Below, piece after piece: positions 1 through 8,328 of a stretch of 64,000 bases of DNA. The notes beneath the pieces were generated by a model. It saw nothing but the letters and a program-made list of their open reading frames with translations. It did no database searches and was not told the DNA's origin. The DNA is from Halomontanus rarus (GTDB lineage Archaea > Halobacteriota > Halobacteria > Halobacteriales > Natrialbaceae), in NCBI RefSeq assembly GCF_017357405.1, contig NZ_CP071597.1, positions 2,976,001-3,040,000 of the forward strand, read 5' to 3'. How positions within the stretch are numbered: the stretch's first letter is position 1; the number at the start of each line of letters is the position of its first letter. Made by a program: the position numbers and the translations under genes.

Positions 1-186
1 CTGTTCGTCTTCGCGGTCGAGGGCGGGGCGTCCCTCTGGGAGAACCCGGACCTCGCCCTCGAGGGGTACGCCGGCGTCACCGTCCTCGCGGTGGCGCTGG
101 TCGTCGCGGCGCTCCTCTACGTGGGATATCTGACGGTCGTCGAGTCGGACGGGGGACGGAACCGCGACCGGGGTGCCAACGGATAG
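1..186 (+). CDS. C-terminal end of a membrane protein (partial)
   Basis: Only the last 61 residues are present; the reading frame is open from base 1 to the TAG at 184-186. The fragment contains one clear hydrophobic stretch (GVTVLAVALVVAALLYVGYL), followed by a short polar Asp/Arg/Gly tail, as expected for the last transmembrane helix and cytoplasmic end of a membrane protein. Too little is left to name the family. The gene ends 46 bases before the convergent stop of the HTH_10 regulator. Confidence 0.6.
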   Translation: MFVFAVEGGASLWENPDLALEGYAGVTVLAVALVVAALLYVGYLTVVESDGGRNRDRGANG

Positions 187-232
187 GCCGTTCCGACCGC
201 CGGAGTGCGGTTGTCGACGCGGTACCGCCGTC

Positions 233-898
233 TCAATCGCTCTCGAGGAACTGTTCGTCGCCCTCCATTTCGATGTCGAGTTCCGTGGTGACGAGCGTTC
301 GATACGCGCGTCGCAACCGTTCGGAGAGCGCCTGGTGGGAGATGTCCAGTTCGTCGGCCAGTTCTTCCATCGACGCGTCGCGGGGAATTTCGAAGTAGCC
401 GTGGTTGATGGCGGCGGTGAGCGCCTCGTACTGCTCGGGCGTGAGTCCGATCTCGTCGGCCGTGTCGGTCGAGAGTTCGTGGAGGCGAAGCAGATCGGCG
501 TGGACGTTTCTCTCTTTCATCTGATCGTAGATCCGACTGGCGTCTTCGCGGTCCTCGAACCGAATCCGAACGGTCCACAACCCGTTGGTCGCGGACGCCG
601 TCAGGAGGGTTCCACCTTCCTCGACGACCATCGAAAACAGATCCGTGACGTCGTCCCCGAACTCGATATTGTAGAGCCACCGATCGTCGTCGCCCGTCAC
701 TTCCGAATAGTTATCGACGGACGGGTCCGCCTCGAGGGCGGCCTCGATCGTCGATCGATCCGCGCCGCTCATCCACATCCCGAGGTCGTTCGCCGCGATT
801 ACCTGTTCCATTTCACAGGTGAGCGACGGAACGTCGTCGAATGCGCTTCCGAGTGCACTATCGTCCGCTGACAACCGAAACTCGGCGATCGTCGCCAT
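233..898 (-). CDS. HTH_10 (bacterio-opsin activator-like) transcriptional regulator
   Basis: 221-residue protein with the two-part layout of the haloarchaeal Bat/DmsR-like regulators: an N-terminal sensing domain of about 150 residues and a C-terminal HTH_10 domain from about residue 160. The C-terminal signature is visible as LTPEQYEALTAAINHGYF, then the recognition-helix region ISHQALSERLRRAYRTLV. Family members are known to activate or repress pathway genes on the basis of redox, oxygen or metabolite cues; the ligand here cannot be read from sequence. It stands alone, divergent from the helicase-nuclease operon with a 293-base gap, so co-regulation is possible but unproven. Two AT-rich candidate promoter elements lie at about 926-936 and 940-953. 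Confidence 0.85.
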   Translation of the reverse strand: MATIAEFRLSADDSALGSAFDDVPSLTCEMEQVIAANDLGMWMSGADRSTIEAALEADPSVDNYSEVTGDDDRWLYNIEFGDDVTDLFSMVVEEGGTLLTASATNGLWTVRIRFEDREDASRIYDQMKERNVHADLLRLHELSTDTADEIGLTPEQYEALTAAINHGYFEIPRDASMEELADELDISHQALSERLRRAYRTLVTTELDIEMEGDEQFLESD

Positions 899-1064
899 GC
901 TCTACTCACTTCCACGACGCCCTCGCTAATAGTCATCACTCATATATATTACAGATCGTCAACCGTCGATGAGTTTGAACGCAGATTACACGACACCAGA
1001 GACGGGAGACTGTCCGCGACTGCAGTCGTGAGAGGAATCCGTCACGTCCACCGGCGAACCCGAC

Positions 1065-1106
1065 CTCGGGCTCGGGCTCGGGCTCAAGTTCGAACTCGAA
1101 CTCGAC
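1065..1106. repeat. Degenerate hexanucleotide tandem repeat (CTCGGG/CTCGAA)
   Basis: Seven consecutive 6-base units: three CTCGGG, then CTCAAG, TTCGAA, CTCGAA and CTCGAC. The repeat lies in the divergent promoter region, roughly 45 bases upstream of the TATA-like element of the operon. Similar GAGTTC/CTCGAA hexamers recur elsewhere in the window. Confidence 0.8.
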
Positions 1107-1148
1107 GAGTGGCGCTCCACCCAACGCTCCGTCGCTGGCCGCCCGTCC

Positions 1149-1160
1149 ATATACTTAAAT
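1149..1160 (+). promoter_or_regulatory. TATA-like promoter of the helicase-nuclease operon
   Basis: An AT-rich box (CATATACTTAAAT region) in a GC-rich context, centred about 37 bases before the ATG at 1192. This fits an archaeal promoter with a very short leader and would drive all three overlapping genes. Confidence 0.6.
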
Positions 1161-1191
1161 ACGAGACGAAGCCATACTGTCTCAGACTCAG

Positions 1192-3474
1192 ATGACCGCC
1201 CACACCGACCTCGAGGGGACGCTCAAACTCCTCCCGGAACCGAGCCATCGGCTCCTCGAGGTCGTCGCCGCCGAGTACGCCGCCCTCGCGACGGAGTACG
1301 GCCCTCGAAACGTCCTCGTGCTCAAACGCCATCCCCCCGGCCTCGAGCGAGTCCGCGAGTGCCTCGCCGGCGAGACGACCGACGGAACCCCGCTGTCGCC
1401 GCGCCTCGAGTCGGTGCCCGAACACGCCTCGAAGGTCCTAGAGGAGTACGATCCCACGCTGGACCGACTCGAGTACGAGGAGCGCATCGAACTCATTTCC
1501 CTCGTGATCGCCGGTGCGAAACGCGAGATTCCGCCGTATCTCGAGCGCGCCCGCGAGCACGAGACGTTCGCCCGCGACGTGGGGCAACTCCTGCTCGAGG
1601 TGACCCGCCAGCGGCTCCGTCACGCCGACTGTGCGGACGCCCACGACTGTCTCGCCTTCCTCACCGCGATGAACGACCGGTTTCACGAGGTGCTCGACGA
1701 ACGCGGGCTGATCGAACGGGCGGACGTGGTCCCCCGCGTCGTGGATCTCCTCGACGCCGACGCCGACGGCCTCCGAACCCGAATCGCCGACTCCTACGAC
1801 GCCGTCCTCGCACTCGAGTTCGAGGAGTTTCGACGGCTCGATCGGGAGTATCTCACCCAACTCACCGCGGGCGCGGGCACCGAACTCGTCTGCCTCGGCG
1901 AACGCCACGCCAGCGTCGAACGCACGCGCGTCGAGGCCGGCCGGCTCGAGGACTGCTCGAGCGGATTGACGGTCGAGGAGCTCGACCCGGCGACGACCCC
2001 CACTCGAGGCGAGTCCCGCTCCGGCTCTCGGTCACCGCCACACCGCGCCATTACACGCTACCTCGCGACCGGCGAACCGCCCGCGTCGGACGAGCCGGCG
2101 ACTGCCCGACGAATTCGTGCCGGCACCGCCCGCGAACAGGTCCGACAGGTCGCCGCGGAGATCCAGTACCTCGTCGATCGCCACGCGTGGTCCCACGACG
2201 AGGTCGCCGTCGCCGTTCCGAGTGTCGACCGCGTCCCCGACGCCAGACTGGGGCTCCGAAACGCCGGGATTCCGACGGCGACGATCGGCACCGACTCGCT
2301 GAAAGAGGACCCCGCGGTGAACGAACTCTACGCCGTGATCGCCGCCTACTGCGATCACGACGCGGAACTCGCCCACGAGCGGCTCGCGGCCCGCGTGCCT
2401 GGCGTCGAGACGCCGACCGCGCCCGCGTTCGAGTCTCGCCTGCGGTCCCAGTCCCACTCACGATCGACACCCGAGTCGTCGGATACACCCGATCCGCCGT
2501 CCGCGACGATCCCGGAGATCCTCGAGTCCTGCGCCGACGCCAGCGTCCGCCGATCGCTCGAGAACTGGATCGTCCGGACGGAGCTGAAACGCCGGATCGC
2601 CGAGGAAGAGACCTGGGTCGACGCCGCAGAACAGTATCAGGGCATCCGTCGGGTTCTCGAAATCGCCCGGTTCGTCGAGGAGACGGACCTCGTCGCTCCC
2701 GACTGGGAGGGACTCCGTCGGATGCTCCGACAGACGATCAAGTACGACGCGCCCTACGTTCACGACGTCGAGACGCGGTCGCCGACCGGCGGCGTCACCG
2801 TCTGCGCGATCGAGGATCTGAAGTACGACTCGCGGGAGGCCGTCTTCCTGCTCGACTGCACCGACGGGGCGTATCCCGGCGAACAGCACCTCACGCAGCT
2901 GTTCCCGACGGCGTGGCTGAAAGCCATGCCGGCGTATCCGGCGATCACCGATCCCGACGGCGAGACCCTCGAGCGGACGTTCGCGCCCCGCGCTCGAGCG
3001 GCGGACGATCCCGACGCGAACCCTCGACACGGCGATCCCTTCGACGCCTACCACGCCGAGCGCTCGCGGCGCGCGCTGGCGCTCGGCACCCGCGCCGCCC
3101 GCTCGCACCTCTACTGCTGTACCTACGAGCGCGAGGCCGGCGGCCTCCGGCGGACCCACGACCAGTCGCGGTATCTCACGCACCTCGAGTCGATTCCCCA
3201 CGTCTCCTTCGAGGACGTCGACGCCCTCGGCCGCGAGGCGGCGATCCACGGCGAGGCCAACGCGCTCGAGGCGCTGCTGGACGAGCCGCGGGGCGAACTC
3301 GAGCGGATCCTTCGGGAGGCCTCAACCGGCGGCGAGGCGGATCTCGCCGAAACGGAAGCGCTGTTCGAAGAGATCCAGGTCGTCCTCGAGGACGGCGACG
3401 GCGACGACGACCTCGCGCGAGCGGTGCGATCGCAGTTCGAGTTCGCGGCGGGGGAGGTGGTACGGCGTGAGTGA
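1192..3474 (+). CDS. UvrD/AddB-like helicase-fold protein without Walker A
   Basis: 760-residue protein, first gene of a three-gene operon. It has recognisable remnants of superfamily 1A helicase architecture: a motif Ia-like segment (NVLVLKRHPPGLERVRECL, about 38-56), a motif II-like LEFEEF (208-213) where an active enzyme has DEFQD, a motif IV region (REQVRQVAAEIQYLVDRHAW), a motif V-like TVCAIEDLKYDSREAVFLLD, and a motif VI-like RAARSHLYCCTYERE. No GxGKT/S Walker A is visible, so it probably does not hydrolyse ATP. This matches the structural partner role of AddB-type subunits in AddAB and related complexes. The nuclease domain that AddB carries at its C-terminus is here a separate downstream gene, overlapping by 8 bases. 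The family assignment is my inference from motifs; annotation pipelines may call it hypothetical. Confidence 0.7.
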   Translation: MTAHTDLEGTLKLLPEPSHRLLEVVAAEYAALATEYGPRNVLVLKRHPPGLERVRECLAGETTDGTPLSPRLESVPEHASKVLEEYDPTLDRLEYEERIELISLVIAGAKREIPPYLERAREHETFARDVGQLLLEVTRQRLRHADCADAHDCLAFLTAMNDRFHEVLDERGLIERADVVPRVVDLLDADADGLRTRIADSYDAVLALEFEEFRRLDREYLTQLTAGAGTELVCLGERHASVERTRVEAGRLEDCSSGLTVEELDPATTPTRGESRSGSRSPPHRAITRYLATGEPPASDEPATARRIRAGTAREQVRQVAAEIQYLVDRHAWSHDEVAVAVPSVDRVPDARLGLRNAGIPTATIGTDSLKEDPAVNELYAVIAAYCDHDAELAHERLAARVPGVETPTAPAFESRLRSQSHSRSTPESSDTPDPPSATIPEILESCADASVRRSLENWIVRTELKRRIAEEETWVDAAEQYQGIRRVLEIARFVEETDLVAPDWEGLRRMLRQTIKYDAPYVHDVETRSPTGGVTVCAIEDLKYDSREAVFLLDCTDGAYPGEQHLTQLFPTAWLKAMPAYPAITDPDGETLERTFAPRARAADDPDANPRHGDPFDAYHAERSRRALALGTRAARSHLYCCTYEREAGGLRRTHDQSRYLTHLESIPHVSFEDVDALGREAAIHGEANALEALLDEPRGELERILREASTGGEADLAETEALFEEIQVVLEDGDGDDDLARAVRSQFEFAAGEVVRRE

Positions 3475-4489
3475 CGAACGACCGCTCGCGCTCTCCGCCG
3501 ACGGCCTCGAGACGTACCTCCGCTGTCCGCGCCGGTACGAGTTCGCCCGCGTCCACGAACTCGCCGACGACGAGGACGATCCGCCGGCCGAGCGCCGACT
3601 CGATCTCTGCCGGCAGGCGATCTGCGACGCGCTTCGAACCGGCCGCACCGACGCCGACGCGCTCGAGACGGCCGCTCTCGAGCGGTTCGAGACGCTGTGG
3701 AGCGACCGGGACGAGCGCTATCACTCCTTCGCCCAGCGTCGACACGAGCGGCGGGTGCTCGAGGCAACGATTCGGGCGTACGTCGAGGCGTTCGGGGCGG
3801 AGCACGCGGGCGGGCTCGCCGAACTGCGGGCGGACGCCGGTGACGGCGAACTGATCGGCCCGCATCTGCCGCTGTCGTCGACCGTCCGGTTGCCCGAACG
3901 CGAGACGACCGTCGAGGTCGACGCTGCCGTCGATTACGTCGTCGGCGGCGGGTCGACGCTCACCGGCGTTCGGTTCGTCCCGACGCTCGCCCCGCTGGGA
4001 GTGCTCCGGTATCGAGACGAGTGGGAGGGCGACGTCGCCGGCCTGTTCGCCGACCACTTCGACGCCGACGAGGAGACGTTCGAACCCGGTCCGGTCGGCG
4101 CGCTGCTCGAGACGGCGGTCGTCCTCGACGGCCTGCGCGAGCTGCGGGATCGACTCGGACTCGGCGACCGGCGGTGTCGGTACCTGTCCGTCCCGCTGGC
4201 CGACCGGTCGAACACGACGGTCAACTGGATCCGCGAGAGCGTCGAGACCAGCCTCGACTCGGTCGACCTCACCGACGTCTTCCTCGACCACCACACGTAC
4301 GGGATGACCCTCGAGCACCGGAACGCGACGGTCGAGGAGCGACTCGCCGACGTCGTCGGGCGGATCGTCGACGAGCGGTTCGAGCCCGGCCGACAGTGGG
4401 AACAGATTTCCGCACACTCGTGTGAGGACTGTGCCTACACCGTCTGCTGTCAGGAGTACGTCTCGAGCGAGGTGGCCTTCGATGACTGA
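3467..4489 (+). CDS. RecB/AddB-type Fe-S nuclease-fold protein with degenerate active site
   Basis: 340 residues, GTG start at 3467 inside the end of the previous gene. The N-terminus (SADGLETYLRCPRRYEF) is the typical opening of PD-(D/E)XK nucleases of the RecB/AddB/Cas4 group, and Cys20 pairs with C-terminal Cys319, Cys322 and Cys328 in the CX2CX5C spacing known for the AddB iron-sulfur staple. The catalytic core is unusual: VDAAVDYVV (151-159) aligns with the metal-binding Asp region, but the expected (D/E)xK strand reads LTGVRFVP (165-172), with no Lys. It may therefore be a DNA-end-binding or structural subunit rather than a nuclease. Its stop overlaps the next start (ATGACTGA), implying coupled translation. 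Confidence 0.72.
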   Translation: MSDERPLALSADGLETYLRCPRRYEFARVHELADDEDDPPAERRLDLCRQAICDALRTGRTDADALETAALERFETLWSDRDERYHSFAQRRHERRVLEATIRAYVEAFGAEHAGGLAELRADAGDGELIGPHLPLSSTVRLPERETTVEVDAAVDYVVGGGSTLTGVRFVPTLAPLGVLRYRDEWEGDVAGLFADHFDADEETFEPGPVGALLETAVVLDGLRELRDRLGLGDRRCRYLSVPLADRSNTTVNWIRESVETSLDSVDLTDVFLDHHTYGMTLEHRNATVEERLADVVGRIVDERFEPGRQWEQISAHSCEDCAYTVCCQEYVSSEVAFDD

Positions 4490-7400
4490 GGACGGCGGGG
4501 CGGAGGACTCGTCGTCTCCCGACCTCGACTCCGACCCCTCGTCCAACCCCGCCCCCCTCGAGCCCAGGGGCAATCAACGGGCCGTCATCGACAGCACGGC
4601 CGACTGCATCTCGGTCGACGCCGGCGCCGGCACGGGCAAGACGACGACGATGCTGATGCGGATCGAACACGCCATCCGCGAGGAGGGGGTCGATCCGGAC
4701 GACGTCCTCGTGCTCACCTTCGCGAACGAGGCCGCCGCGAGCATTCGAGAGGCGGTCACCGAGCGTCTCGCGCCCGACGCGGCGGCCGCCATCGACGTCT
4801 ACACCTACCACTCCTTCTGTTACCGGCTCGTCCGCGAGTACGCCTACTACCTCGGACTCTCGCCCGAGTTCGACGTCGTCACCGACCACGGTCGCCGGCG
4901 CCTCGTCCGCCGCCTGCTCGAGGAGAACGACTACGACTTCGCCGACGCGACCCGCGGCGACGGTTCGGCGGCCGACCTGACGACCTCGGTCGACCGGTTC
5001 ATCCAGGGGATGAGCCAGGAGGACATCGACCCCGAGACCCTCGACGAGCGCCTGCCCGACGTCCGCACCCTCGAGCGACTGGGCGAGTTCGTCCTCTGGC
5101 TCGAGCGCCAGGCCGGCGACGACCTCTCGTTCGACAACGAGGCGCTGCGGTGGTTCAACCGCGATGAACACCTCGAGGAGGCCCGCGAGTCGCTGGTCGA
5201 CTACGGCAAGCTCCTGACCTACTGCCGGGAGTGTATCGCCGAAGCGCCCGCCGAGTTTCGCGAGGACGACGTCGTCGAGGACGTCGAGCGGTACTTCAGA
5301 GTGATGCAGCGCTGCGTCACCAACACCCGCGAGGCGCTCTCGATCGACGACCCGCCGACCAAACAGCTACCGCGCGCCCTGTTCGGCAACGAGATCTGGG
5401 GGCGGGCGACCGACCGGATCGAGCAGACGCCCTTCGGCCGGCTGAAACACTACCTCGAGTTCATGCGGCTGGCGCGCCACTACGCGGCCGTCTACGCCGA
5501 CTACCGGACGGCCCTCGAGACCGAGCGGACGGTGGACTTCGACGAGCTGGTCCGGACGGCGACGCGGCTGCTCGACGACTCCGCGGTCGCCGAGGAGATC
5601 ACCGGCCGCTGGACGCAGGTCTACTGCGACGAGTTCCAGGACACCGACGAGACCCAGTTCTCGCTGATCACCCAGCTCACGGCGGGCGCGGACCGTCCCT
5701 CGCTGCTGGCGATCGGCGACAAGGACCAGGCGATCTACGGCTGGCGGGGGACCGACCGCGAGGGGCTCGACCGGCTGGCCGACGCCGCCGACGACCACGA
5801 GCGCATCGCCCTCGAGTTGAACTTCCGATCCAACCAGGAGATCCTCGACGTCACCAACCACTGCGACTACGGCCCCCAATCCTCGAAGACGCTCCGGGAG
5901 GTCGATCGGACGCCCGGCGAGTACCGCGAACCGAACCCGCCCCACAGGGTCCTCAAAGTCGAGAGTAGCGAGGTCGGCTGGTCGACGCCCGAACAGGTCG
6001 CGACGACCGTCTCCCGGCTCTTGAACGGCGAGTTCGAGAACGTCCCCGAGCGCGAGCTCGCGGACATCGCGGTGATCGTCCGGAAGAACAGCCATGCGCA
6101 GGCGGTCGCCGACGAACTCGGCGACCTCCAGATCCCCTACGAGGTCTCGGGTTCGGCCCGCGGGGAGATCTCGCCGGGCATCCGGACGCTGCTTTCGTAC
6201 TTCCGCGCGCTGGTCGACCCGACCGCCGACGCACACCTCCGGCGGGTCCTCCTCTACCGGTACCGGGTCACCGAGGGCGACCTCGAGCACCTGCACTCGC
6301 GTACTGGACCGCTGTCCGACGCCGTCGCGACCGTCGACTGCGAGCCCGGGACGAGCCCGCTTTCCGATCCCGAACCCGTCGCACAGGCCCGCGAGCACCT
6401 CGAGACGCTTCGCGACCTCCGGTCGGTTTACCCGCTCGCCCAGTTCGTCCGGCGCTTTCGCGAACTCACTCGCCTCGAGTGGTTCCTCACGAGCGAGGAG
6501 CGGACCCGACTCGAGCGCGTCGAGCGGTTCGTCGAGGCCTACGATCCCGATACCGTCCTCGGAACGCTCACACCGGCGTTCGTCGACGCCCTCGAGGGCT
6601 CGCTGCGGGGGAGTTCGACCGAGTACGGCCGCGGCTCTCACTCGGCCGATTGCGTGGACGTCATGACCGTCCACCAGGCCAAGGGCCTCCAGTTCGACAC
6701 CGTCCTCTTGCCCTACCTCTCCGACGAGGAGTGGTGCGTGGAGTCCGACTACGCACGCCGGGCCCGCGACCGGTTGCTCGCGGCGACGATCGACGACGAC
6801 GTCGAGTCGCCGCTGCGGGCCGATCTGGCGGCCGAGACCGTCGGCGAGGAGTGGCGGGTGCTCCACGTCGCGCTGACCCGCGCCGAGAACCACCTCTTCC
6901 TGTTCGGCTCGAGCTACGACTACGAGGGGGGCGACGAAGACGGCACCCTCCCCGCCTCCGTCGCCGAGTCGTGTCTGCCCGAGGCCGTCGAGTGGTCGGT
7001 CACCGGCGAGCGGATGGACCTCTGGGAGTCGCTGACCGCGAGTTTCGAGCGCGTTCGGGAGGATTACCCCGAGACGGTCGTCGACCGCACCGAGGAGATC
7101 GCCTTCTCGCGGCTCTCGCCCGGGACGATCACCTACTACGCCCGGAACCGGGGGGAACGGACCGTTGAACCCCTCGAGACCCGGGAGGCGATCGAGACGG
7201 TCCACCGGCTGGGACGAATGCTCCGGACGGGAACGCTGACGGCGGCCGGGGACGCGGTGGAGCACGCCGACGCCGCTGCCGACGGTGTGGATATCCCGGG
7301 CGGTCGATCCGCGGGCGCGTTGACCGCCGACACGGTTCGGTTTCCGGTCGAGACGCTCTCGCAGGCGACGGAGCTGCCGGTCGCGATGGACCACAGCTAC

Positions 7401-8255
7401 AGTTCGATGCGGACCCACGAGGAGTGTGCGCGAAAGCACTACCTCGATCACGTCGTCCGGGCGGTCGACGATCCCGCCGTCGCCGGCGACGGCGATCGGT
7501 CGGGCGACGCCCGACTCGTCGGCTCGCTCTTCCACGCCGTCGCCGAGGAGGCGTTCGCCCGCGAGTATCGGACCCGCGATCGGTGGTGCGAGGCGGCCGC
7601 CCGCCAGCTCACAGCGCGCGGACTCGAGGATCACGCCGACCGGGTGCTCGCCTGTATCGACCGCTACTTCGACGCCCGCGCGGCCGACGTCGACGCGCCG
7701 GTCCACGAGTGGGAGCCCCTCGCCGCCGAGTTGCCGTTCAGCCTCGAGGACGTGCCGGGCGTTTCCGGCGACGTGATCGGCTATATTGACAGCGTTCGCC
7801 GGACGCCGGCGGGCGAGCTGGTCGTCCTCGATTACAAGGCGACCGCGACGCGGATCGAACCCGAAGACGCCGCGCAACTGCTGCTCTACCTGCGGGCCTG
7901 CGACGAACTGTTCGACGAGCGCGTCTCGCGCGTGGGCTACGTCTACGTCGGTGAGGCCGGTACTGATATCGATGGCGCTGATGGACACGGCGGCAGGGAC
8001 GCCGACCACCGCGTCGACCTCTTCACGCGCGACCAGCTACCCGACTGGACGTCGGTCCGCGGGACGCTCGAGGCCGTCGACGAACCGTCGTTCGCCGACA
8101 CGTCCCCCGGTGCCCATTGTCGGTACTGTCCGCACCGCTCGCTGGGGTGTGCGCCGGCGGAGTACGCGCCGGGCAGGGGTGGAGACGGAGGCGAGGACGG
8201 AGGCGGGGACGGAGCGATCGTCGGCCTCGAGGGTGACGCCGGCGGTGACGAGTGA
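4482..8255 (+). CDS. UvrD/Rep-family helicase fused to RecB-type Fe-S nuclease
   Basis: 1257 residues from the ATG at 4482, which overlaps the previous stop by 8 bases; an in-frame ATG at 4422 lies inside the upstream gene and is less likely. All SF1A motifs are intact: Walker A GAGTGKTT (Lys53), Ia VLVLTFANEAA, II CDEFQD (Asp383), III GDKDQAIYGWRG, IV ELNFRS, V VMTVHQAKGLQFD and VI HVALTRAENHLFLF. The C-terminal nuclease domain (about 960-1230) has GSLFHAVAEEAF, Asp1103 in GYIDS and the catalytic DYK (1117-1119). Cys982, Cys1213, Cys1216 and Cys1223 (CX2CX6C) would hold a 4Fe-4S cluster. This is the likely motor and nuclease of an AddAB/AdnAB-like double-strand-break resection complex with the two upstream products. 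Confidence 0.85.
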   Translation: MTEDGGAEDSSSPDLDSDPSSNPAPLEPRGNQRAVIDSTADCISVDAGAGTGKTTTMLMRIEHAIREEGVDPDDVLVLTFANEAAASIREAVTERLAPDAAAAIDVYTYHSFCYRLVREYAYYLGLSPEFDVVTDHGRRRLVRRLLEENDYDFADATRGDGSAADLTTSVDRFIQGMSQEDIDPETLDERLPDVRTLERLGEFVLWLERQAGDDLSFDNEALRWFNRDEHLEEARESLVDYGKLLTYCRECIAEAPAEFREDDVVEDVERYFRVMQRCVTNTREALSIDDPPTKQLPRALFGNEIWGRATDRIEQTPFGRLKHYLEFMRLARHYAAVYADYRTALETERTVDFDELVRTATRLLDDSAVAEEITGRWTQVYCDEFQDTDETQFSLITQLTAGADRPSLLAIGDKDQAIYGWRGTDREGLDRLADAADDHERIALELNFRSNQEILDVTNHCDYGPQSSKTLREVDRTPGEYREPNPPHRVLKVESSEVGWSTPEQVATTVSRLLNGEFENVPERELADIAVIVRKNSHAQAVADELGDLQIPYEVSGSARGEISPGIRTLLSYFRALVDPTADAHLRRVLLYRYRVTEGDLEHLHSRTGPLSDAVATVDCEPGTSPLSDPEPVAQAREHLETLRDLRSVYPLAQFVRRFRELTRLEWFLTSEERTRLERVERFVEAYDPDTVLGTLTPAFVDALEGSLRGSSTEYGRGSHSADCVDVMTVHQAKGLQFDTVLLPYLSDEEWCVESDYARRARDRLLAATIDDDVESPLRADLAAETVGEEWRVLHVALTRAENHLFLFGSSYDYEGGDEDGTLPASVAESCLPEAVEWSVTGERMDLWESLTASFERVREDYPETVVDRTEEIAFSRLSPGTITYYARNRGERTVEPLETREAIETVHRLGRMLRTGTLTAAGDAVEHADAAADGVDIPGGRSAGALTADTVRFPVETLSQATELPVAMDHSYSSMRTHEECARKHYLDHVVRAVDDPAVAGDGDRSGDARLVGSLFHAVAEEAFAREYRTRDRWCEAAARQLTARGLEDHADRVLACIDRYFDARAADVDAPVHEWEPLAAELPFSLEDVPGVSGDVIGYIDSVRRTPAGELVVLDYKATATRIEPEDAAQLLLYLRACDELFDERVSRVGYVYVGEAGTDIDGADGHGGRDADHRVDLFTRDQLPDWTSVRGTLEAVDEPSFADTSPGAHCRYCPHRSLGCAPAEYAPGRGGDGGEDGGGDGAIVGLEGDAGGDE

Positions 8256-8328
8256 GCGCTGATCGATCTCCGCGGGCGCGAACGCGGACCAGACTTACGG
8301 CCACCCTCGTGAAAACGCCACCCGTGCG

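Larger units (their letters stand above)
899..1191. other. Divergent intergenic region
   Basis: About 290 bases between the HTH_10 regulator and the helicase-nuclease operon. It contains AT-rich candidate promoter elements for the minus-strand gene (926-953), a hexanucleotide-type repeat (1065-1106) and the TATA-like element of the operon (1149-1160). I see no credible coding sequence in it. Confidence 0.6.

Noticed and set aside
5367..8009. 880-codon minus-strand open frame opposite the helicase-nuclease gene
   Set aside because: It is antisense to a protein with complete SF1 helicase and RecB motifs; in high-GC genomes such mirror frames stay open by codon bias. It shows no known motifs.
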